Shown here one piece after another: positions 47,653-59,152 of a stretch of DNA of 64,000 nucleotides. Below the pieces are notes generated by a model. That model was not told the DNA's origin. It made no database searches and saw only the letters and a program-made list of their open reading frames with translations. The number at the start of each line of letters is the position of its first letter. Within the stretch, counting starts at the first letter, position 1. The stretch is from the NCBI GenBank assembly GCA_039654915.1, contig CM077599.1, positions 6,326,501 through 6,390,500 of the forward strand, read 5' to 3'. This DNA comes from Aquilaria yunnanensis. Taxonomy: Eukaryota; Streptophyta; Magnoliopsida; Malvales; Thymelaeaceae. Position numbers and translations under genes: made by a program.

Positions 47653-50600
47653 AAGCCAAGCACAAATAGTAAGGGGCCTAGTAGATGTAAGCCCAGTCAT
47701 CATACCGAGATCTAATGAGAATGGTGAGTGGCCTACCATGCACACGTTGCTAAACTATTCAATTAATGGCTTGTCATTTTTAGTGCATTTGGTGATGGAA
47801 ATCCCACATTGCTCGAGGCCCCTCATCTTATTCATAAATGTTAGCTTTATCAATGTTCCCTCGACCACATAGAAACCCTATTGTGTTTAAGGCATTGATC
47901 TTGGGACATCTAGTGAAAAGGATCCTACTAGACACAAGGGCCCAACCGGACATCATATACAAGCATGCACTAGATCAGATGCACCCTAACATTTATGCTT
48001 TGTTGAAGTTAGGTTATAGCCCCATGTATAGAGCCAACAACTGCCCCATCTTGATAGAGCGAGTGATAACCCTTCCCATGACCATAGAAGAAATATGACA
48101 ACAGGACAAGTAGTCAGCAGACAACAGCCTTGGTATATTTCAAGGTGATAAATTCTCCCTCCCCTTACAATGTCTTTATTTAGTCTACATTACCAGTTAA
48201 GATTGAACAACCGCATACGATCAAGAACTAAGGAGGTGAAGTTTCCAACACTAAACGTTACCATCATACCGAGACCCCTTAAAGCACAAGTTTCCCACTC
48301 AGCTGATAAAATACCCCAGACAATTTTATGGATATATATTCCCTAGAAGACATGGCTGCGCTGATGTCAAAACCTTTTAACATCATGGATGAGCAGAAAT
48401 CTCAGGAAGGCTCCCCAATTGAGGAGTTAACAGAAGTGGTCATTGACCTAATAAATCCAAACAAGGTTTTCTGAATAGAGGTAGGCTTTAACTCAGAACT
48501 TGAAGCCGAGCTAGTAAATCTGTTGTAAGAGTTTCATGATGCCTAGTCTGTAACTGACATGCCAGGAATTGACCTCGAGGTCATCATCCATAGATTAAAT
48601 GTTGACCCAAAAGTCTAACCATTGATTCAAAAGAAATGGTATTTTACTCCTGAATGCCAAAAAGCCATCCAAGATGAAGTGAATAAGCTTTTACATTAGG
48701 ATTTATCATTGAAGTGTTCTATCTGAATTGGCTAGCAGATGTAGTCTTAGTGAAGAAGCATGATGGTAGTTAGAGGATGTGTATCGACTTCCTCAACCTT
48801 AACAGAGCTTGCCCCAAGGATAGTTATGCTCTCCCTCTTATTGACTTGTTAGTGGATGCCACCATGGGCCACAAACTCCTTAACTTCATGGATGCTTATA
48901 GTAGGTACAATCAAATCTTTACGGACATAAAGAATGTGGAAAAACAACCTTTGTCATCAACATGGGCATGTTTGTTTATAAGATGATGCTTTTTCGATTG
49001 AAAACCGCTGGGGTGACATATCAAAGGCTGGTGAACAATGTTTTCTAAGAGCAAATTAGGCATAACATGGAAGTGTTCATCAATGACATGTTGGTAAAAA
49101 GTACAAAGAGCTAGCCATGTGACCGACCTTCAAGAAACATTAGAGACCTTAAGGAAGTTCTAAATGAAATTGAACCCCAAGAAATGTGCTTTTGGTGTAC
49201 AATTTGCTAAATTCTTTGGGTTTGTGTTTACAGAAATGGGCATTGAGGCAAACCCTGATAATATACAAGCCATTCTAGAAATAGAGGTTTTGATGAGTCT
49301 AAACTGACTTTAGAAGCTCATCAAAATCATGACTGCCATAGGGTGGTTTTTTTATAACTCCACTGACAAATGCTTCCAGCTTTTCAAGCTCCTCCAGAAA
49401 AAAAAAGATTTGAGTGGTCAGAAGAATGTGATGACATTTTCAGGAAGATTAAAAGCTATTTTTCCAACCTCCTTGTATTACACTGCCCGTGCCTAGGTAT
49501 TCTTGTACATCTTAGTTTCCAAAGAATCTAGTGCAATCTTACTTGTCAAAGAAGAGCAAAAAATGTAGCTCATAGTATACTTTATCAGCCAATTTTTCTA
49601 AAGAGTCGAGCTGAGCTATCTTGAAGTAGAGAAGGTGGCACTACTCTTAATCTCCTTAGCTTAGAAATTTTTGGAAAAACCGCAATTGTCTAAATGTATG
49701 ATGTTTTGGAGCATGGAACTGACTAAGTTTGATGTAGATTATGTTCACTCAGCTACTATAAAGTCCTAAGTTTTGGTTTTTTTTTTTCGCTATAGCATCA
49801 TTTTTGAGAAGCTGAGCTAATAACTAACAGATGGAACACCCATGTTGACGGATTAGCTAGCAGGGCATAAAGTTGGTGTCGAAGTTGTACTAAGTGACAC
49901 AGAACAAAACCAAATAGCACATATTATTATACTCACATTCCCGACAATGAACAATTAGGCCAAATATGAGGCCATCTTATACGTTATAAGATTAGCTAAG
50001 GCGATCAGAACCTAGGCATTAGAAATCGGGTCCAACTTTAAGTTAGTTGTCAGCCAGGCTACTAACTTGTTCATGACTTAAAAAGAGTTATTAAAAAGAA
50101 ACCTCAATGAGATGAAGGCTCGATGAGATGAGTTCTTAGGGATGACATTTGCCATGATGCCAAGGATAGAGCACCAGAAAGCATGCATGTTGGCAAGGTT
50201 GGCAACGTCCTCATAATCACCCATAACAGTGTTCACGAAGGATAAGTTGTGCCCACAATTAATGGTGGTGACCTTCTCCCGGTCTCTAAGGATGAACACG
50301 GCTAGATAAGCCATATAGCACTTTATCTAGTTAAGAATGAGCTCCAAAAAAACCCAGTGAATTCTAACAAGGTAAAGAAGAGAGTTGCTTGATATTACTT
50401 GTCCTCGAATATATCCTTTACAAGCAAAGCCTAGGAACCAACCTCCACCTAAGATGCTTAAATCCTACTAAAGCTAAATATGCCATCACACAAGTTCATA
50501 AGGGCATATGCAAAAATCATCAAGGCCTAGGACCCTAAAGAGAAAGCTAAGAAGAAGCGAGTACTTTTGGCTGACAATGAAGGCACACGTTATGGCTTAC

Positions 50601-51540
50601 ATCCGAAAACATAACTAGTATGAACTGTTTGCATTTATTCCCCAGGTACTTTATGAGAACCTAACCCCAATTTTAACCACTTGGCCCTTTTCCAAATGGG
50701 GGATTGATTTTCTTGGCCTTTTCCCCAAACCATTGGGTAGTGAAAGTAGGTAGCGGTGTTCGACTATTTCACGAAATGAGTCAAAGCAAAAGCCTTACTC
50801 TAAACTCGAGAACAGGAGATGATAGACTTCATCTTCAAGGATATAATCTGCCGCTTCAGCATACCAAGGGATATTGTTAGTGACAATGACCCATCAATTC
50901 GAAGGATCACAGTTCATAGAATTATTGGCTGGCCTACACATTTGACATCGGTATAGTTCAGTTGCTTATGCTCAATCCAACAGGCTCACGGAGATTACGA
51001 ATAAGTTTATAAAGCAAAGTTTAAATAATAAACTCAGAGATGCGAAGGGTGCTTGGGCTAATTTACTCCCCAAGGTCTTCTAGGGACTTCATATGACCCC
51101 CAAAAGAAAGCATTAGAGAAACCTCATTCACACTTGATTATGGATTAGATGTCATGATCCCTCTTGAAATTACTCTCCCATCACCGAGGGCGACACATTT
51201 TGATGAAGAACACAATGATAAAGAGCTCTACACCAAGCTTATGCTCATTGAGGAACTAAAAGACTTGACTAGGTAACAAAATCGTGTGTACCAAAAGAAA
51301 ATGAAGAGGTACTATGATTCCAGAACCAAACCAAGAAATTTGATATTATAGGATTTGGTCCTAAAAAATGTTGAGGCCACTCAGAAGTGACAAGCTGAAA
51401 GAAAGTGCACACCCAAATGAGAGGGCCCGTATAAGACAGTTCGAGTGGTTGGGCGGTGGCAACCCAGATTACCGATCGAGATGGCAACGTACTAGGAAAT
51501 ACCTAGAATGTAGACCACCTTAGAAAGTATTTTGAGTAGC
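47653..51540 (+). pseudogene. Tat-like Gypsy pol pseudogene (protease to integrase)
   Basis: Fragments occur in the expected order with many stops and shifts. A protease-like stretch (KALILGHLVKRILLDTRAQPD, about 47890-47970) resembles the LVDTGSS region of Tat proteases. Reverse transcriptase (48777-48986) reads MCIDFLNLNRACPKDS and then MDAYSRYNQI, characteristic of the Tat/Athila branch. The catalytic motif near 49085 is degraded to FINDM instead of YVDD. RNase H-like pieces lie at 49840-50060. An integrase entry (WPFSKWGIDFLG) lies near 50680, with the downstream core to 51240 and a KRYYDSRTKPR-like tail near 51310. None of it can be functional. Confidence 0.8.
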
Positions 51541-51994
51541 TCTCCATAAAAACAAAGGACGACATGTATTCACATAATTTTGAGTAAAAGTTAGCCTTAA
51601 AGCTGACCCTTTATAAATTAGAATTGACTCTGTCATTGCATAATCGACTTAAGGCAAAAATAACTGACAATAAGAAAATATATGCACAACATTCTCATTG
51701 AATAGTTAAAACGATTAAGCAACAAGAAGGCCCATAGGCCCCAAAGTCTAACAAGCCCTGAAAAGACAAAGTCCAACAAAACAAGTCTTAAATAAGCCTG
51801 ATCCTAGAACAACAGTTCTAAAAAAAGCTACTCTCAATGCTCCTCCTTATCTCCGAGATCTTCCCCATATAAGCCCACAACTTGATGACCACTATACGAC
51901 ATGTTTTGGGTGAAGTCTTCACTAAATAGGGTGGTCCTATGGGCACATATGTAGGAACATGACTTAATTGAGCAGCTTCAATGTCCGGTAGAAG

Positions 51995-53670
51995 CTAGAG
52001 AATACCGAGATCTAGACCTAAGAAAAGATACCATATGACATCGTTAACATCCCCCACAGTGTCCACGTATTTCTTGGCTGCGAACATCGTCTTCTCAACT
52101 CAGGCCTCCGTATTGCCTTTGTACTCTTCAATGGCCTTTCTATGCCCCTCAGCCAATGAGGCCTCAAATGCCCTTAACCTCTTTGAGTCTACGTTAGCCC
52201 ATTGTAGTTCATCATGAAGGTGAGCAACTTTATTATGAAGGCCACCAACCTTGGCCTTACATTCTTGCATTTGTATGGTAAAATCCCTAACATAAGCCTC
52301 GACTTGCTCTTTTTCCCCGTAAAGGCTTGGTGGCAGACTCTCTTTTAGAGTTATCCCATTCGTTAAGATGAGATCCTGTATGGCAACACATTCCAGTTAA
52401 AAGTATTATGGCCAGATTTCTGAGCAAATGATTGGGCCAACTTGATAGAGTAGGTTGTATAAGTTTGCCTAAATCTCTTTGGGATGGGGATTGAAATTGC
52501 GTATGGCCTTCAGATCCTCATGAAGCATGACTCTTTTCAAAAGTGCCTTGCCCAACTTGAGATCTTTAAGCCTTGAACAACCCTCAGTGGCGGACCAAGC
52601 TGAGTAAAGGATCGCAAACTTGGTTGGATCAACCTGGACCTTTATTGCAACATGACGAGGCAAATTGTGCACCGAGATAGTGGTCGATATTAGCTTGCCT
52701 AGAGGAGAAGTTGCCTGGGGATGTGGAAGTAGGATGATGACATCCAAGTCCACCAACTGAAGATCTTCATATAGTGTATGTTGGCACTTGGGTGGCCCTA
52801 ATTCTGAAGCACTAGTCGAGGATCGAGCAGGCCTCCTAGATAAGGGAGGAAAACCCTCAGCCGAAACCAAAGGAAACACATAAGGATCGCTTTCATGTCT
52901 GATTGTCCTTTGCCTCCTTTTCGCTCCAATGGCTCGGGCTTGCTATCGGCGTTGAATGACAATAGTTGTGGTAAACCTTTCTTCCTTTGTGATAGCCATA
53001 CCTGCAAAGATCGTGAGTCATTAGTTAGTCAAATAAGTTAAGTGAAATGTGAGAACAATTCCTGCCCTTTGATTCAATTGTAAATCAAGCATTGACACGA
53101 ATAGGGACTGATAACTCTTTCAATCCCCAACACTTATCCTTCCTATGGATAGTGATTGAAAGCCTTTATATCTACCAGACTGAGGGCAAATCCCAAGTCT
53201 TAAGGGCATTAAGCCAATTAGCTCTCATTCGAGGATCCAAGGATGAGGTGGCCCAAAGAGTAAGACCCTTTAATATGACCCATTTGGACATCTAGCGAAT
53301 AGTATGTGGTTCTTCCAGAAATAAATAGATGACGGGGCATTATTGAAGAATTTGCTATCTGTATGAGCCGCGAAATACAACTAACCCTAAGTATCCATTC
53401 ACACCAACAACAAGCTCTTGACACACCATAGCGAATCCCATTACTGACCTCTAAGCGTTTGTTGTAAGTTGACCAAGAGCAGTTTCATAGTACCTTAGGA
53501 GGGCCTTCTCAAATGGCAATAGAAGAAGCTGCATTCCAACCTGGAAATGATCAAAATAAACTCCTGCCTCATCTTTGCTGCCCCCTGAAATGATCCTCTC
53601 CTGGGGAGTAGGAAGCCCCAGTTGCCAATCCATAACCACCACAACTGATTGACAAAGACTTGCCAACTCA
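51995..53670 (-). pseudogene. Antisense ORF of the Tat-like element (transposase_28-like), decayed
   Basis: Lies between pol and the 3' LTR on the opposite strand, as in Grande/Tat-lineage elements. In translation order, 53666-53451 reads AGVYFDHFQVGMQLLLLPFE and then ALGQL, like the N-terminus of the Pfam 'putative gypsy type transposon' family (PF04195). 53424-53218 carries FISGRTTYYSL. The middle (52879-52469) is open for 136 codons. The C-terminal part (52290-51995) reads ECKAKVGGLHNKVAHLHDEL and then RLRAFEASLAEGHRKAIEEY, a coiled-coil-like stretch, ending in LGLDLGIL and a stop. There are several internal stops and frame changes. The PF04195 match is from memory of the family pattern and needs a profile search. 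Confidence 0.6.
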
Positions 53671-54329
53671 ATGTCAGTGAAAAGGTTGGCGGCCGTTGCT
53701 AGTTTGGCTGTTGAGCTCAGGGTACTCTAGAACTCTTTCTTCTTGTATGATGTTGGGAATCGACCTCAAGGGCAGCTTCGTGTGAGTCACTTGCGATGAC
53801 TCTACTATTGGATGGCTTAACACTGTCTCATGTGCCCAATGCTTAAAGGGTATCTAAAATGGTTGGCACAGCACACTCTATGATCTGGTGTACCTGGCTT
53901 GATAGCATGGGAGGAAGAGATACAAGGACTTCCTCAATGTTATCCCTGCTTGTGGACGATCGACTTCAAAGTTAAAAGAAATGTGAGAAGGTTAGGGATC
54001 TATAGCTCGTAATGAACATAAAGTAATGGGGGTAACGGCCGATGAACATTGTGTTGCTCCTCCAAATGCTCTCTGGACTACAAAGGTGAAGGCAAAATGA
54101 CCAATCAAGAACAGGTTATGCGGTATTTATAGGATGGTTGCCCTGGCTGAAATAATGCCACATGTCTTGATGACTATCGTCCGATAAATAATCGCTCAAT
54201 TGGTAATGGATAGCGCAGTTGTTAAAACCCCAATCAGTTCAGTAGGCTGTGACAAGTGGCACCCACACACCCACCCACCCCCAAACCAAAAAAAAAAGAA
54301 AAAAGAAAACGGACAAAAATCGCTCATCA

Positions 54330-54575
54330 TGATTTGGTAAATGATTTCCGTAGGGGCAAATGGCGGGGCTCGTTCCTAGAACCAACTATCGAGAGCCAAC
54401 TCCCAAGTGAGAAAATATCACGTTACGCTGAGAGAAAGCAAAGGTAGAAAACGGCCGGACAAGGGTTGGGTCGATGGGCCCACGTGGCATATATCACGGA
54501 AATCCCGTGGGGCTGTACACCCACCGCATCCTCTAAATACCCTTGGGCATGGCAGGCAAAGGGGTTAGCTAGAGA
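54330..54575 (+). repeat. Truncated 3' LTR of the Tat-like element
   Basis: Preceded by an A/G-rich tract (54288-54315) that may be the polypurine tract. It aligns with the 5' LTR from its start through 'gttagctagaga' and then stops matching at about 54575, so the last 70-100 bp are missing. The TATA box of the 5' LTR corresponds here to CTCTAAATA (54531-54539), which is weakened. Confidence 0.7.
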
Positions 54576-54812
54576 AGGATCTTGGTGGGTCCAAAGAATC
54601 TGCAAGATGGAGATGGGGGACAGAACTGAAGCTTGAGCAACTGACTGAGCAAGACCAACTGAATCAGAATGGACGCCACGAATAACAAAGCCAAGAACCG
54701 ATGCACATAAAGCCAGAAATCCAAATCCTACGTATTGTTTATTACGTCCCCAGATTTTGATTTTGAAATTTGAGATCATTACCTACCCACAGCTCCCCTC
54801 GAAAAGACAGAA

Positions 54813-55148
54813 ATGGCGAAATATATCATCCTGGTGGCTCTCGTCGCAACCCTTTACGCAGTTTCGACTTCCCCGGGCCTCGGAATCGACCTAACGGTGG
54901 ACAACTCCAAAGGCCGGCGCCTGAAAGAGTGCGAGAAGTTTCTATCCAAGAACTGCAGAAGAGGCGGCGCAACTTGCCATCCGGAAATCATGCGCTGCTG
55001 CAAGGAATTGGAGCGGCTGGATGTCGCCGACCAGTGCGACGAGATACGGAGGCTGTTGCGGAGACAACAGCGGCGCCCGGCGGAGAGTCGAGCTCGAGAA
55101 ATGGTGGTCAAGGCTCAGAATTTAACGGCTTTGTGCCGAAGGGAATAG
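54813..55148 (+). CDS. 2S-albumin-like small secreted cysteine-rich protein (111 aa)
   Basis: A single-exon frame. Residues 1-24 form a signal peptide (MAKYIILVALVATLYAVSTS). The mature part has KECEKFLSKNC, then RCCKELERLDVADQCDEI, a basic Arg/Gln stretch, and NLTALCRRE at the end. The helix pattern C...C...CC...C...C is that of the 2S albumin/napin branch of the prolamin superfamily (seed storage or defence proteins, secreted to vacuole or apoplast). It departs from the canonical eight-cysteine plan. There are seven cysteines: the C-x-C pair has only its first member, the last cysteine is missing, and an extra one stands at ATCHPE. One cysteine may therefore stay unpaired. The gene starts 240 bp after the truncated Tat LTR. 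A putative poly(A) signal (AATAAA) is near 55416. Family assignment is moderate. Confidence 0.7.
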   Translation: MAKYIILVALVATLYAVSTSPGLGIDLTVDNSKGRRLKECEKFLSKNCRRGGATCHPEIMRCCKELERLDVADQCDEIRRLLRRQQRRPAESRAREMVVKAQNLTALCRRE

Positions 55149-55708
55149 GACGGTGTGATATTCCAGAAAATAGGAATAGCTCTATTTCCATACATAATCC
55201 AACTCTAGATTTTGCTCTGCTTCTTTCATAATTTGCGTTTGTAGGTCACTGTTCCTTAATAGTACTAGTTTACTTGATGCTCCTGCTTCTACTACAGTTT
55301 ATTGCTAATACAAGCCTGTAGTTCACAAAAATGACAAAACTCTGCTTCAGTTGCTTGAAGGAAAATAAGCGCAGATGTGTACTACTATGATTTTGTAATA
55401 CAAGATTCGAGAGAAATAAATCACCAAGAACTCAATTTCAGTGCTTTTATAGGAGAAGTGACTGAATATTAGGCAAAGTAAAAATAAATAAGAATAAAAG
55501 GAACCCACCAAAAAGCTGTGCCAAACATGGTCTTCTACATTCTTCTTGATACAATATTATGGTATGTCTAGCATTTCCCTAGAAAATACTGCTAGAACTA
55601 ATGCCTGGTGACCAAAAACAGAAATAATTTAATACATATGAAGCATGCGGCTATGTATTTTGCGACCTATAATTAGGTCAGGGTAGAAAAGCCCTAAACC
55701 ACAAGTAC
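55149..55708. other. Convergent intergenic region
   Basis: Holds the 3' ends of the 2S-albumin-like gene (plus) and the TIPIN gene (minus), whose stop codons are 560 bp apart. No further gene is seen. Confidence 0.6.
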
Positions 55709-58388
55709 TCAAGTTGCTTGCGAGGACCTTGCTCCAGCGGCTGCTGCCCTTTCTAATGCCTTCAGCCTGTTCGCTTCCATTCGAGCTCTCTGCTCCTCTG
55801 TCATGTTGACTTGCCTGGACGAGCTAGCTGCAGCCCTCTCAAGTGCCTTCAGCTTGTTAGCTTCGACGCGAGCTTTCTGTTCTTCTGTGATGCTTGCTTC
55901 ACCAGGGCAACTGCCCCCTCTGTTTGGAGCTTGATTTCGTGGTTCTTGCCTTTCACTGCTGCTATGATCCCCATCCCTACCAAGTTTGCTGCTGTTTATG
56001 TCCTGGGTTGATAAATCGAACAAAAAGAACAGGGGCAAAATGGATTGTTAAAGACGAAATCTTAGCAAATATTCTGCAGTGTCCATTTTCATCAGCAAGG
56101 TCTAGTGAGAAAATGTTGCTTACTCCGGTAGCTTGCTGATAAAACTCATTAAGCATATCTTCAGCATCTTCTGCATGATGATCCTCCAAAATCGGATCAG
56201 CACAGTGGTTGTCATCATCGGGTGCCTCACAATGCACTGTTCCTGTGGTGTTGAAAAAAATCTCATTACTATTGCAGATGAGAACACAGTGCTAAATCCT
56301 TAACTACGTAATTGATTTCAGCTCTTTAATGATCTAATTCAAAGCTGTTTCTAGTATAGCACCGCCAAAGAAAAAGTTTCTACTTTAATGTGAAAATATT
56401 CAAACATGGACGGATAGCATAAACAGCAAAAAACGTGACTCCGTGGCCATTTCTGTGGATTGTAGTCACCGTAATATGAACAAATCTGTTAGAATATAGC
56501 AGATGAAATCCAAAAGTGAAAGTAGCAAGAGCATATATGATTTTGCCACCATGTATTTCATTATGAGATCTTAGACTCTTAGTATCCAACAGAAAAAACG
56601 GGGTTTCATGTTTTAGTTATACTAGGAGTTGGAAGCAGGGAGGAGCGCTGAATCTTAAATGGAAATAGACAACCAAGCTTCTCCACTAGAAGAGAAAGAA
56701 TCAGGCTAACTATTTCAAGGCACATGTCACTTGCATATGTACCATGAATCATTAGATACAGACTTCAACAGAACAATGAATATTTGACTTACATGCAGGT
56801 TCAAATGATAACTTTGACACTTTCATTAGCTTTCCTTTTAACAAAAACACAAACAATATGTCTTCTTTCGTCATTACTGAAGTGGAAAGAATTAGTACAG
56901 TGCAACAGATCATGCTCCAAAGACTATCTAAAGCCTGAGTAAAAGACCAACTCATCTCTTTGCAAAGCATTTGAGCCACAAAAACAACCAAATGCGAAAT
57001 GTTAATTGTACCTTGTTCCATATTTAGATCCTCATGTTCAACTGGACGTTCATGTAATTTTGTAGGATCCCCTCCACTGGCAACCCGCTCTCTTAGATCC
57101 TTGATACATAACTGCCCGAAGGATTTACATATATAAACTTAGAAATCCACAGTTCTATATGTAAACAATCCAGATGAAACAACATTTCATTCTACACTAT
57201 ACCTCAAAGAACCATTACGTGTCATGTTTAGAAACAAACAGAACAAAATATTTGCATCATCACTAAATTGCAAACTGCTAGCATAGAAACCCTCCCTCAA
57301 AAGAAGTGCAGGCTGTGGCTGGGTCAATACCAAGCAAAACAAAGGTGGAATTGAAACTGAAAATGGAGCCATCTCCTGGACAGGATCACAATCCTCCTCA
57401 AACTCTCAACAAGAGAAAGTAGTGCATGGAAAATGAAATTGCATGGTTTCCCAATGTCAAACAATTTCATCATTCCCATTCTAAGATCCCTGGCCGTCAA
57501 AGCACCTATTCACAAGGAAAGAAGGTCAAGTTGGTCTAGGACTGGTTCATCACACGCACGCACAGAAATCTTTCCAGTAAGTAGGGGGGGTAGGGCTACA
57601 TCGAAACAAGAGATTCCAAATTAAATGACTATAAGCTATAGGTCTTTCATCCATTTAAATGATGTGCTGCTGCCACATCCTTATCCTTAAAAAGACGTAA
57701 ACTTGATGCTATTCTAACCAAGTACATGTTCTAAATTTTCATCTATGAGCTCAATTTACTAACTGTCAAGCAGAACACAACTGATGGAAGTGTGAAATGG
57801 CGATACCTTTACACGCTTGCTAGCAGCAACCTGCTCCACTTTATGGACAAACTGATCGAAAGGGTAATAAGGGAGCAGCTGGGAGTGCCATTCTTCATAC
57901 AAGCGAATTAGGCTTCCCAAGTCCCTCTCCTACGGTGTACATTTTACACGCTCAAACGAATCCGAAAAAAAAAAGGATCAAAACGAAGAGCTTCTGTTCC
58001 GTCTCTCATTTGCCGTAATTGAAAAGAAAAAATCTCTAATGTCATAAATCGAAAGCGGGAGAATTAATACCTCGTATCCGCGGCCACGGTATTTGAAGGC
58101 GCGAGGAAAGTAGCGAAGAATGTAGCCGAGGCCGTCGTCAGATAGGAGAAGATCAGGGGTGAGTTTTGGTCTGCCTTTGGCCACTTTCTTCGGCTTCGGT
58201 GCTGCCGCAGGTTTGAAACCACCTCCACCGCCGCTGCTGCGGGCGGGAGTGCTGGTCTTGAAGGAGGAGAAAGTAGGGGGATTGTCGGAAGCGGTGGGTG
58301 CAGCGGAGGAAGAGGGGCAGTCACGTGACCAGTGGCCTGGGCGGCCACACTTGTAGCAACCCGTCGGAGCTGATCTCGCGTCCCCCAT
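55709..58388 (-). CDS. TIPIN: TIPIN/Swi3-domain replication-fork protein with CCHC zinc knuckle (5 exons, 317 aa)
   Basis: Exons in order: 58071-58388, 57807-57929, 57012-57111, 56124-56242 and 55709-56002. All introns are GT-AG; 954 nt in frame. Residues 11-24 form a CX2CX4HX4C zinc knuckle (CYKCGRPGHWSRDC). A Ser/Pro/Gly linker follows, then the Swi3 domain at about 74-150 (RPKLTPDLLLSDDGLGYILR, FPRAFKYRGRGYE, LIRLYEEWHSQLLPYYPFDQ). The tail has two copies of a motif, TEEQ[KR]AR[VM]EAN[KR]LKALERAAA, at 258-279 and 287-308. Swi3/TIPIN/Csm3 proteins pair with TIMELESS/Tof1 to stabilise replication forks and activate the S-phase checkpoint in the nucleus. Animal TIPIN contacts RPA32 through a similar helix. 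The zinc knuckle is known in plant homologues. Two E2F-type sites lie upstream. Confidence in family and exon structure is high. Confidence 0.92.
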
Positions 58389-58485
58389 TTTGTTTTCCAG
58401 GGTCGATCACGGTCCAGGTGTTTTTCACTCTGATTCTTGATTCGTGCCGCGATGATAGAGATTTGGGCTCGCTATTTTCATTTTC

Positions 58486-58509
58486 TTGGCGGGAAATAAT
58501 GGCGGGAAG
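58486..58509 (-). promoter_or_regulatory. Paired E2F-type sites upstream of TIPIN
   Basis: On the gene strand, TTTCCCGCC (58488-58496) and CTTCCCGCC (58501-58509) lie 13 bp apart and 100-121 bp before the start codon. TTTCCCGC is the plant E2F/DP consensus found in S-phase genes, which fits a replication-fork protein. Confidence 0.6.
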
Positions 58510-59152
58510 AGTTCGTTTGGGCTAGCTCGTTAGTATTCGGAATGGCATGAGGGCGTAATCCGACTGAAATGGGCCAACAGGCTAGATCCAATTTCATCGA
58601 CGGGGCCGGATCACGAAAAGAACGCTGCCCCACTAGGGCATCGTGCTTTGATTGTTATACTTATAGCTGGTTTTTTGGGCTTACGTCGACTAAAGACTTA
58701 AGAGCAGGCACGTCTGTGGGGGATGCAGTTTTCCGTATACCCCGCGAATGCATCTGATTACCTTCAAGCTGATTTGTTTCACTCAGTTGATAATCATAGC
58801 GGATGAGGTTGGGAGTAATAAAGGACATGACTGAGAAAAATGAAATCTTTTGCATCGACGCTCTCAATTAGATTTCCACAACCAATCGGAGGAATGCACA
58901 AGAATTCGGGTAGGTGTAATTAACTACCGTGTACAACTGACAGAACCTTTGGCCTTTATAAGTGGCCCTGGGCAGCCAAAGCACTTGATTCACTGGGTGT
59001 TATCTACAGCATCTACCTAAAAATCTCCCATTGTCGGCTCCCTGCCATCTCTTTTTCAGCATCCATGCTTTTCCGTCAATCCTTCAAGGAGAAAGGAAAA
59101 GAAAAAAGAAGAAAAGAAAAAGAGCTTTTCTCCAGCTGACAGAGACGGCAAT
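58510..59152. other. Spacer between TIPIN and the glutaredoxin-DEP-DUF547 gene
   Basis: The distal part probably holds the 3' UTR of the gene ending at 59153; the proximal part is TIPIN upstream DNA. No other gene is seen. The open frame at 58569-58757 has no motif. Confidence 0.5.

Noticed and set aside
54770..55231. 153-codon plus-strand ORF overlapping the 2S-albumin-like gene
   Set aside because: Different frame with no signal peptide or motif; the overlapping frame has a signal peptide and the conserved cysteine pattern.
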